From positions 186,001-250,000 of the forward strand of contig NZ_CANNGQ010000001.1 in the NCBI RefSeq assembly GCF_947504145.1: a DNA stretch of 64,000 bases, in the 5' to 3' direction. How positions within the stretch are numbered: the first letter of the stretch is position 1; each line of letters opens with the position of its first letter. The position numbers and the translations under genes were made by a program. Of the stretch, positions 57,159-64,000 are shown piece by piece. This DNA is from an uncultured Microbulbifer sp. (lineage in GTDB: Bacteria > Pseudomonadota > Gammaproteobacteria > Pseudomonadales > Cellvibrionaceae). The notes beneath the pieces are model-generated. The model ran no database searches and was not told the DNA's origin. It saw only the letters and a list, made by a program, of their open reading frames with translations.

Positions 57159-57271
57159 GGTACTGCTGCCGGGTGCTGTCTTGTGAGCCCGCCAAAAACA
57201 GGATGTTTTTGCGGGGCTCCCAGGGATAGGTTCGCGGCGAGCCTCCCAAGGCAGTACCCGTTAGCGGCACC
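57159..57271 (-). repeat. palindromic cloverleaf-like element, copy 3
   Basis: Read on the minus strand. 24-nt arms (57159-57182 and 57248-57271) match at 18 of 24 positions, several mismatches being G-T compatible. The core CGCGAACCTATCCCTGGG and the inner hairpin GAGCCCCGCAAAAA / TTTTTGGCGGGCTC with loop CATCCTG are shared with copy 1. It lies between convergent lptG and the RDD gene. Confidence 0.8.
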
Positions 57272-57313
57272 GTCACTTTTCTTTGCAGGTACGAGCCTGT
57301 CCTTGCTGAATAT

Positions 57314-57814
57314 CTACAGCTTTTTCTTCTTTTTCGGCAAGCGTCGCACTTCCGAGTCCGATGCCATGTCGTGCCAGCTGGCGCCATCGACTCGCAGATA
57401 GCCCCACAGAAACCCCGCGCAGAACAGTCCCAGAGAGATCGGGCCGACCAGGGCGCGGATAAAGCACTGGTACCAGCTCAATTGCATCCCGTTATTGTTC
57501 GCCACCATCAACCGCCAGGCGCGCATGCCGATGGTCTGCCCGGCCGCCCGCCAGGACCAGAAGAAATAGCCCGCAGTGACCAGTAGCAGCCCAGATTGAT
57601 ACAGGGGGCCACCCACGCAGGGGGTATAGTCCACGTGCTCTGGCTGACATTGCAGGCCGCCGAAAGTGGACGCCACCAGCATGGCGAAGAAGCCGTACAC
57701 CATCCACAAGCCGGCGACGATCAGAAGGTCGTAGACCAGCGCCATGATACGCGGCAACACGCCCGCGTGGGGAAGCTGGTTGAACTGGGTGGGCGCCTTG
57801 ACTGATTCGGGCAC
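57314..57814 (-). CDS. RDD-family membrane protein
   Basis: A 166-residue integral membrane protein with about four hydrophobic helices. AGVLPRIMALVYDLLIVAGLWMV contains the R...D family motif, followed by QTIGMRAWRLMVAN. The C-terminus is basic (KKKKKL). Members often have unknown or transport-related functions. In other proteobacteria RDD genes often sit next to lptFG, as here. Confidence 0.85.
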   Translation of the reverse strand: MPESVKAPTQFNQLPHAGVLPRIMALVYDLLIVAGLWMVYGFFAMLVASTFGGLQCQPEHVDYTPCVGGPLYQSGLLLVTAGYFFWSWRAAGQTIGMRAWRLMVANNNGMQLSWYQCFIRALVGPISLGLFCAGFLWGYLRVDGASWHDMASDSEVRRLPKKKKKL

Positions 57815-57917
57815 GGGGATCTCCGCCGGTAAGAGTTGGCGGCGATTCTAGCAAAAAGGTATGCGGAGAGGGGAAAGCAGTGCAGGGGGCGGAGCCCCCA
57901 TGCAAGGCTTGTTCTGA

Positions 57918-58418
57918 TCAGAATTCGTACTGGACGGAAATTTTGAACTTATCGTCCGACAGGCGGAAGTCGTAATCCAGTGCGTTGTTCAGGCGACCAC
58001 CGCTATTGGTGTAGCGCAACAGCGGGTGCTGTTTACTGCGTTTGTGTTGTTCCATGTAAGTCTTGAAACCCATTTTCAGGATTTCGTTTACTGCGCGCCC
58101 GCCGGTGACATTCTGCGATTCTTCCGGGCGGGTATGGAGTTCCAGCCACTGGTGGTTCAGGCGCCGCTGCACCATGTCCATGGAATTGTTGCGCATGTTT
58201 TCCGCGGACTCGAACAGAGCCTGGTTGTCCATGCCGAAGGCGCTATCGATGAAAAATGCGTTGTCGGCCTGGAGGTTCAGAGCGCTGGTGGAATCGGGAA
58301 TGAAAATATCGTCGGCGAGCAAAGCGGTTGGAACGGACAAAAGGGCAAGCGCGGCCGCAACCGGCAGGCTGGGCGCGAGACGCTTATTGGAACGAAACTG
58401 AGTACTGCGAGTTTCCAT
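57918..58418 (-). CDS. hypothetical exported protein
   Basis: A 166-residue protein with an N-terminal signal peptide (SLPVAAALALLSVPTALLAD, residues about 17-36). The mature part has NAFFIDSAFGMD, NRRL-like QRRLNHQWLELH and ends in DYDFRLSDDKFKISVQYEF, an alternating aromatic end suggesting an outer-membrane or periplasmic beta structure. No family is recognised. Divergent from the hexosaminidase gene, with 536 bp between. Confidence 0.6.
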   Translation of the reverse strand: METRSTQFRSNKRLAPSLPVAAALALLSVPTALLADDIFIPDSTSALNLQADNAFFIDSAFGMDNQALFESAENMRNNSMDMVQRRLNHQWLELHTRPEESQNVTGGRAVNEILKMGFKTYMEQHKRSKQHPLLRYTNSGGRLNNALDYDFRLSDDKFKISVQYEF

Positions 58419-58833
58419 TTTTCCACCCCGGGGCGTTTTACTTGGCTCAGGCAGCTGATGAACAGCTACTGAATTTATTATGGCTCACCCTTTATAAACT
58501 GTGGTATCTCACAATTTCTGACGCTTTGCCAATGGAAATTCTGACTTTGGCGCTCTTTCTAGTCATTTCTCTCTAATGCCCGCAGTTGTTGGATATCTAG
58601 AGTTTTGCCCAGTTCACGGGGGCTGCGGGGAGGATTCCGCCAATGTTTTTTAAGATCAAAACCATTGGGTCGAGCACCGCTTTATAAAAACTTTGTCTAG
58701 TCGCCCGGGGGTTGGATCCCTAAGGTGGAAGGTGGTTCATTGGTCACCTGACTGATGGCGCGATAATAGTCGAGTTTGCGGCCGCGATACGAGCAGTGGT
58801 GTGGGCCGTAATATGCGATGGATCCACAAGCGG
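58419..58833. other. intergenic region upstream of GH20
   Basis: Part of a 536-bp gap. No gene is seen. It should hold the leftward promoter of the exported-protein gene; no convincing box pair was found by eye. Short T-rich and A-rich stretches occur around 58640-58690. Confidence 0.4.
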
Positions 58834-58861
58834 TTGACAGCGCTGTCTTTTTCGGTAGGGT
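58834..58861 (+). promoter_or_regulatory. GH20 promoter with NagR-like operator
   Basis: TTGACA (58834-58839) with TAGGGT (58856-58861) 16 bp later. The palindrome TGACAGCGCTGTCT (58835-58848) covers the -35 box and matches the NagR core TGACARCGYTGTCA at 13 of 14 positions. It is the counterpart of the site at 3503-3516. Confidence 0.65.
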
Positions 58862-58954
58862 GGACGGTTGCCCGGACTGTGAATTTCCGGGCGTGAGACA
58901 TAAGAATACAATCGGCATCGGCTCACGGTGCTTCCATCTATAAAGAGAAGATCG

Positions 58955-61660
58955 ATGAAACGGCTTCCCCTTTTTGCCAGTCTGGCGCTGTCCGCCTTTA
59001 TTACCTCCTGTGCAGACCCGGAGTCTGCCAGCCCGTCTGACTCTGCTGCGCACAGTGCAGCGGCACCGGAGCGCATTGCCGCGCATTTTGATGTCACCCA
59101 GGAGGTGCTCACTAACTTCCAGGGCGCAGACGATGAGCTGCGGGCCCAGTGCAAAAAAGCCGGGGGCAGTGCGGCAGCCTGTTTCACCTACCGGATCAGC
59201 CTGATCAACAATGGCCCGGCAATCGCCGCTGACGAGCGCAATTGGCAGCTGTATTTCCACAGTGTGCGCCGCTCTCTGGCCCTGCTGAACAGCGATGCTT
59301 TCAAACTTGAGCGGGTCAACGGCGACCTGCACCGCCTGATCCCCACCGAGTCCTTTGCCGGTATAGAAAGTGGGGAAACGCTACCTCTCGATTTTCTTGC
59401 CGAGAGCTGGGTGCAGTTCGAGTCCGATTTTCAGCCGCGCCTGTTCGTCGTGGATGCCGAGGGTGAGGCGCTGGTCATCCAGTCTACAGACACCGACGAT
59501 CTGAGTGAGATTGTCCTACCCATCGACAAAAATGACCCGGACAACTGGAAACGGGCCGACGACGATGGCAACACCCTGGCCACTGCCAGCAGCCGCTTTG
59601 AGCAATTTACCGCGGATACCGTGGCCGAGGCAGGAAACACCTGGCGCAGCCGGATCATTCCCAAGCCCGCTTCCATGAAGCTTTTGAAAGGGGTGCCGGT
59701 AAAACTGGCACAGGGTCTTTCTATACAGACAGAAGCGCTGAATGAGGGCAGTGTCGCTGCGCTGCAGCAGCGTATCGAAACCCTGGGTCTGGCGGCTGGC
59801 GACGATTCCGCGGCCTATCCGGTGGCCGTTGCCGTCAGTGCCGAAGAATTTGAAAGCCAGCCGGCGGGCGCCTACCGGCTTTCCGTCGGCAGAAAGGGCG
59901 CGGAAGTGCTTGGCGCCGATGAAAGCGGCGCTTTCTACGGCGTCCAGTCTCTGCTGGCCCTGGTAGACCTGCAAAGCGGTAGCCTGCCCCAGGCTGTTGT
60001 GGAAGACGCGCCGCGCTTTCCCCACCGCGGTATGTTTCTCGACGTGGGGCGCAACTTCCACAGCAAAGAAGTGGTGCTGAAACTGCTGGACCAGATGGCC
60101 GCCTACAAACTGAACCGCTTCCACTTTCACCTCTCCGATGACGAAGGCTGGCGGCTGGAAATCCCGGGCCTGCCGGAGTTGACCGAGGTAGGCAGCCAGC
60201 GCTGTTTTGATCTGGAAGAGAACCGCTGCCTGCTGCCCCAGTTGGGCTCTGGCCCCAAGGCGGACAATTTTGGCAGCGGTTTCTACAGCGTGGACGACTA
60301 TGTCGAAATTCTGCGCTATGCCGCTGATCGCCAGATTGAAGTGGTGCCGGAGTTTGACATGCCCGCCCACGCCCGCTCTGCCGTAGTGGCCATGGAGGCG
60401 CGTTACCGTAAACTCAAAGATTCAGATCCGGCCGCTGCAGAGGCCTATCGTCTGATCGACCCGGAAGACGACACCCAATATCTCTCGGTACAGTTCTACG
60501 ACGACAGCTATATCAACCCCTGTGTGGATTCCACCTACAACTTTGTGGGCAAGCTGATCCGCGAAGTCAAAACCATGCACGACACGGCGGGCCATCCGCT
60601 GGAGAGCTGGCACTTCGGTGGCGATGAGGCAATCAATATTCTCGCATCCGGTTCTTTCGAGGTCGGCCCCGGGGAAAACCCTGAAAAGGGCGATGTATCT
60701 GCGGAAAAACGCAACAAGCCCTGGAGCAATTCTCCCCAGTGCCAGAAGTTGATTGCGAGCGGCGAAGTCAAAGCCCTCGACGAGTTGGGCGAGCTGTACG
60801 CCAAACGCGTGAGCAAGCTGGTTGCTGCGGAAGGTATTCCCACCATGGCGGCCTGGAACGACGGTGTGAAGAAGATCACCAATGCAGACGAAGAGCTGGC
60901 AACTGAGCAGAACTACGTCAACTCATGGGCACCGCTGTTCTGGGGTGGCGGTGATGAGAGCACCCATCTCGCTGATGCCGGTTTCGACCTGGTGCAGTCC
61001 CACTCGGACTACCTCTACTTCGATATGCCCCAGGAAGTGGATCCGAAAGAGCGCGGTTACTACTGGGCGTCTCGCTATACCGATGCGCGTAAAACCTTCA
61101 GCTACGCACCGTTGAATACCGCGCAGTTGGCCGAGGTGTACCCCAACCGCGACGGTCACGACTGGAACGCGACCTCCCCATCCGAGCAGTTTGCCTATAG
61201 CGTGCGCGGTATTCAGGGGCAGCTGTGGAGTGAAGTGGTGCGCACCGACGAAGCGGTGGAGTACCAGGTCTTCCCACGTCTGCTGGCACTGGCCGAACGC
61301 GCCTGGCATCAGGCCGAGTGGGAGTTGCCGATCCGTGAGGGCCAACAGTTCTCGGGTGAGACCTCCTTTGTGGACAAGCAGGCTCTGGCGCGGGATTGGG
61401 CAGACTTTTCCGCTGCGCTGGGGCAGAAAGAACTGTTGAAGCTGGATCGCGCCGGTATTGGCTACCGGGTACCCGTGCCCGGTGCCGTGGTCGAGGATGG
61501 CCGTGTAAAAACTGCCCTGCCGTACCCCGGGCTGGCACTGGAGTATTTTGACGGTGAACAGTGGAAGCCGCTTTCTAGCGATGTGGCTCCACAAACCGTG
61601 AAATCCGTCCGCGCACTGAGTGCGGATGGCCAGCGCAAAGGGCGTGCTGTGGCACTGTAA
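58955..61660 (+). CDS. GH20 beta-N-acetylhexosaminidase lipoprotein
   Basis: A 901-residue enzyme that releases N-acetylglucosamine from chitin fragments. A lipobox, AFITSC, gives Cys19, so it is anchored in the outer or inner membrane. An N-terminal carbohydrate-binding-like domain, a GH20b domain (near residues 250-370) and the catalytic barrel follow. The catalytic pair is Asp557-Glu558 in WHFGGDEAIN; HFHLSDDEGWRLEIPG and PEFDMPAHARSA are typical. The long form has a C-terminal beta domain (YFDGEQWKPLS). The ATG at 58955 has AAGAGAAG upstream. An NagR-like operator precedes it. Confidence 0.93.
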   Translation: MKRLPLFASLALSAFITSCADPESASPSDSAAHSAAAPERIAAHFDVTQEVLTNFQGADDELRAQCKKAGGSAAACFTYRISLINNGPAIAADERNWQLYFHSVRRSLALLNSDAFKLERVNGDLHRLIPTESFAGIESGETLPLDFLAESWVQFESDFQPRLFVVDAEGEALVIQSTDTDDLSEIVLPIDKNDPDNWKRADDDGNTLATASSRFEQFTADTVAEAGNTWRSRIIPKPASMKLLKGVPVKLAQGLSIQTEALNEGSVAALQQRIETLGLAAGDDSAAYPVAVAVSAEEFESQPAGAYRLSVGRKGAEVLGADESGAFYGVQSLLALVDLQSGSLPQAVVEDAPRFPHRGMFLDVGRNFHSKEVVLKLLDQMAAYKLNRFHFHLSDDEGWRLEIPGLPELTEVGSQRCFDLEENRCLLPQLGSGPKADNFGSGFYSVDDYVEILRYAADRQIEVVPEFDMPAHARSAVVAMEARYRKLKDSDPAAAEAYRLIDPEDDTQYLSVQFYDDSYINPCVDSTYNFVGKLIREVKTMHDTAGHPLESWHFGGDEAINILASGSFEVGPGENPEKGDVSAEKRNKPWSNSPQCQKLIASGEVKALDELGELYAKRVSKLVAAEGIPTMAAWNDGVKKITNADEELATEQNYVNSWAPLFWGGGDESTHLADAGFDLVQSHSDYLYFDMPQEVDPKERGYYWASRYTDARKTFSYAPLNTAQLAEVYPNRDGHDWNATSPSEQFAYSVRGIQGQLWSEVVRTDEAVEYQVFPRLLALAERAWHQAEWELPIREGQQFSGETSFVDKQALARDWADFSAALGQKELLKLDRAGIGYRVPVPGAVVEDGRVKTALPYPGLALEYFDGEQWKPLSSDVAPQTVKSVRALSADGQRKGRAVAL

Positions 61661-61677
61661 ATCGCGTGACTCGGATA

Positions 61678-61732
61678 CCGCAGTCCACACGACTGCGGTC
61701 AAAAGGGACGTCTTGTCAGGTGTCCCTTTTTT
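61678..61732 (+). terminator. two hairpins after GH20, second is an intrinsic terminator
   Basis: The first is CCGCAGT/ACTGCGG (61678-61698). The second, AAAAGGGAC (61701-61709) with GTCCCTTTT (61722-61730) and further T, is a clear intrinsic terminator. The rest of the 341-bp gap to the GMC gene shows no gene. Confidence 0.85.
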
Positions 61733-62001
61733 GTTATTGCGGGATCCTTTTCCTGCACTCTTCCCGCTATTCCCGGCACTTATCTCCGTCTTCCCTTCAA
61801 AGCGCATCGCGCCCCGGGTCTACACTTGCTGAATTAACGGCTGCAGCAACGGGTATATTTCTCACGGATTTCGGAATTACTCGTGTATTCCCCGTGGATG
61901 TGGGCACGTTGAAGGACGTTCGGTGCTAGATTGGGCAGCGCAGGTCACCGCGTGAACCTGTCGCTCAATATAAAAAGCATAAATTTCAGCGAGAGAAGAC
62001 C

Positions 62002-63630
62002 ATGGCGAGAAGCAAAGTGTACGACTACGTGATTGTCGGAGGCGGATCAGCCGGCTGTGTGCTGGCCAATCGCCTCAGTGAGGATGAGCAGAATCGCGTC
62101 TGCCTTCTGGAGTCCGGCCCCTCCGATCACAACCTGCTGATCCAGATGCCCGTCGGTATCGGATATCTGGTGCCGGGCAAGCGCTTCAATCTTCATCACT
62201 ACACGGAACCCCAGGCCAACCTCGATAACCGCCGCTTGTTCTGGCCCCGAGGGCGAGTAGTTGGTGGAAGCAGCGCCATCAATGCGATGCTGTATATCCG
62301 CGGTAATGCCGGAGACTTTAATGCCTGGGAGCGCGAGGGAAATCCGGGCTGGGGCTGGGATGGTATCTTGCCTTACTTCCTTCTGGCGGAGGGCAATCAG
62401 CGTGGCAGTGACGCCTGGCATAGCGGTTTTGGCCCATTGGCGGTTTCGGATCTCAAGTGGAAGTCACCGGCGGGCAAGGCGTTTGTGCGCGCTGCGCATG
62501 AAGCCGGACATAGACCCAACCACGATTTCAATGGCCATCACCAGAACGGTGTCGGCTTTTATCAGGTAACACAGAAATCCGGTCGTCGTTGCTCTTCCGC
62601 TACTGCCTATCTCTACTCCGCAAAGGCTCGCCCCAACCTGAGTATTTACACCAGCTCCCCCGTGGCTCGGTTGGAATTTAAAGGCAGCAGAGTCAGTGCG
62701 GTGACCTTGTGGAATGGTCAGCGCGTTGTAGCCAATAAAGAAGTTATTCTGTGTGCTGGCGCCATTCAGTCGCCGCAGTTGTTGATGCTGTCGGGTATAG
62801 GCCCGGAGGATGAGCTGAAAAAATTGGGTATCGTACCCCAGTGCCACCTTCCCGGCGTTGGCAGAAATTTACAGGACCACCTAGATATCACTCAGGTTGT
62901 TGAAACCAATTGTGAGGTCGGATTTAACGATGGATTCTGGCCCAAGCTCAAGACGGCCCTGCGCTTTCCCGAATATCTGTTGCTGAACCGTGGAAAGCTG
63001 ACCAATAACGTAGCCGAAGCGGGTGGGTTCGCCAGCTCCAGCCTGGCCGGCGAGTACCCCGATGTCCAATTCCATCTCAGCGCGGTGCCGTTGTTCAATC
63101 ACGGGCTCGACAAGCGACCTGGCAACGGCTACTCGCTGCATGCCTGCGCCCTGCGGCCGAAAAGCCGGGGCAAGATAACATTGAAGTCTCGGGACCCTCG
63201 GGAATTGCCATCCATCCAACCCAATTATCTGGCAGAGCCGGAAGATCTGCAGGTATTGATGGAAGGCTTCGAAATGTCCCGTGAAATTATCGAGCAACCA
63301 GAGCTTAGAAAGCTGCAAAAACGCTGGTGGCAGCCCGAGCAATCCTTGGTCAGCAAGGGGGAGATTGCCAATTTCATCCGGCAAAAGGCGGAGTCAATTT
63401 ATCATCCGGTAGGCACCTGTAAGATGGGCCAGGATGACATGGCTGTGGTGGATCATGAGTTGCGTGTGCGCGGCGTGAATGGACTGCGCGTGGTGGATGC
63501 CTCCATAATGCCCACCCTGATCAGTGGCAATACCAATGCGCCAGTGATTGCCATCGCGGAAAAAGCGGCGGAAATGATCCTCGCCAAACCCGCACTACAG
63601 AAGCCGCTGGAAGTTAGTGAAAACGCATGA
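62002..63630 (+). CDS. GMC-family FAD-dependent oxidoreductase
   Basis: A 542-residue glucose-methanol-choline oxidoreductase. YDYVIVGGGSAGCVLANRL is the FAD fold, GRVVGGSSAINAMLYIRG is GMC signature 1, ILCAGAIQSPQLLMLSGIGP is signature 2, and the C-terminal YHPVGTCKMG and SGNTNAPVIAIAEKAAEMI complete the family. It resembles choline dehydrogenase/alcohol dehydrogenases; the substrate (an alcohol) is not known and no betaine genes are adjacent. Its stop overlaps the rlmA start (ATGA). Confidence 0.88.
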   Translation: MARSKVYDYVIVGGGSAGCVLANRLSEDEQNRVCLLESGPSDHNLLIQMPVGIGYLVPGKRFNLHHYTEPQANLDNRRLFWPRGRVVGGSSAINAMLYIRGNAGDFNAWEREGNPGWGWDGILPYFLLAEGNQRGSDAWHSGFGPLAVSDLKWKSPAGKAFVRAAHEAGHRPNHDFNGHHQNGVGFYQVTQKSGRRCSSATAYLYSAKARPNLSIYTSSPVARLEFKGSRVSAVTLWNGQRVVANKEVILCAGAIQSPQLLMLSGIGPEDELKKLGIVPQCHLPGVGRNLQDHLDITQVVETNCEVGFNDGFWPKLKTALRFPEYLLLNRGKLTNNVAEAGGFASSSLAGEYPDVQFHLSAVPLFNHGLDKRPGNGYSLHACALRPKSRGKITLKSRDPRELPSIQPNYLAEPEDLQVLMEGFEMSREIIEQPELRKLQKRWWQPEQSLVSKGEIANFIRQKAESIYHPVGTCKMGQDDMAVVDHELRVRGVNGLRVVDASIMPTLISGNTNAPVIAIAEKAAEMILAKPALQKPLEVSENA

Positions 63631-64000
63631 TCTGGCAGTGCCCTCATTGCAAAGAGCCCCTTGAATTACTGGAGCGAAGCTGGCGCTGTACCAGTGGCCA
63701 CAGTTTCGATCGCGCCAAAGAGGGCTACGTAAACCTGCTACCGGTTCAGCAAAAGCGCAGCCGGGAGCCGGGCGACTCGCTGGAGATGCTCAATGCACGC
63801 CGGCGTTTTCTCGAGGCGGGGCACTATGCGCCGTTGGCGGATGCCATTGGTGCGCAGTTGCAACGTGTTTCGACGGCGCCCGGGTGGATATTGGATGTGG
63901 GCTGCGGCGAGGGCTGGTACGCGCGCAAACTGACCGAACTCGGTTGGCAGGCGGCGCAGGTATTTGGTGTGGATATCGCCAAAGCCGGTGTGCGTTTGGC
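63627..64000 (+). CDS. rlmA: 23S rRNA (guanine-N1)-methyltransferase, N-terminal part
   Basis: Cut by the window end after about 124 codons. It begins MIWQCPHCKEPLELLERSWR with a zinc finger (Cys5, Cys8, Cys21, His25), then SFDRAKEGYVNLLP, the conserved RlmA segment. Next comes DVGCGEGWYARKL, the S-adenosylmethionine-binding motif I, then VFGVDIAK. Coupled to the GMC gene by a four-base overlap. The enzyme methylates G745 of 23S rRNA. Confidence 0.9.
   Translation, partial: MIWQCPHCKEPLELLERSWRCTSGHSFDRAKEGYVNLLPVQQKRSREPGDSLEMLNARRRFLEAGHYAPLADAIGAQLQRVSTAPGWILDVGCGEGWYARKLTELGWQAAQVFGVDIAKAGVRL

Overview
The window looks like chromosome from a high-GC marine gammaproteobacterium of the Cellvibrionales type, most likely Microbulbifer or a close relative. 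The evidence is the gene order shared with Pseudomonas (leuS-lptE-holA, miaB-ybeZ-ybeY-corC-lnt, pepA-holC-valS, divergent lptFG) combined with chitin-degrading enzymes: a secreted GH18 chitinase and a GH20 hexosaminidase lipoprotein. Taxonomy is inferred from content only.

Layout. 1-4.7 kb: end of a basic amino acid decarboxylase, a DUF815 ATPase, a TPR-like protein, an AidB-type acyl-CoA dehydrogenase and the GH18 chitinase. 4.7-12.2 kb: the leuS-lptE-holA operon, a zinc-ribbon protein, a YdcF/ElyC-family protein, a small unknown protein and a TIGR01777 epimerase-like protein. 12.5-18.8 kb: miaB-ybeZ-ybeY-corC-lnt plus a DUF1820 gene. 19.1-24.7 kb: an unrecognised two-gene unit (membrane coiled-coil protein plus VWA-like protein), then an LpxH-like phosphoesterase coupled to an OlsF-like double acyltransferase, and a TonB-like anchored protein. 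24.9-40.2 kb: nfeD-slipin, pgi, a small lipoprotein, DUF3549, an NhaC antiporter, an acyltransferase, dinG, a YqcC protein and a retropepsin/transglutaminase-like/ATP-grasp trio. 40.3-44.2 kb: valS and the small gene normally found between holC and valS.

44,272-52,573 is an 8.3-kb integrated element, lower in GC than its surroundings, flanked by identical 24-bp direct repeats lying in the 3' end of holC. It carries a tyrosine integrase beside one end, a 72-residue Cys/His-rich protein, a C5-methyltransferase/restriction-enzyme operon, a serine recombinase, and a translationally coupled pair consisting of a protein with family-A-polymerase-like motifs and a zinc-finger partner. Integration replaces the last codons of holC and separates it from valS. 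To the right lie holC, pepA, lptFG, an RDD protein, the GH20 hexosaminidase, a GMC oxidoreductase and the start of rlmA.

Three non-coding signals stand out. A family of 111-113-bp intergenic palindromes occurs three times (6336, 53067, 57159); each copy can fold into an outer stem, a small CCCA/TGGG hairpin and an inner hairpin, and the arm sequences differ while pairing is kept. NagR-like operator palindromes overlap the -35 boxes of both chitin genes, 55 kb apart. The element also has a run of three hairpins (46048-46140) in a non-coding stretch.
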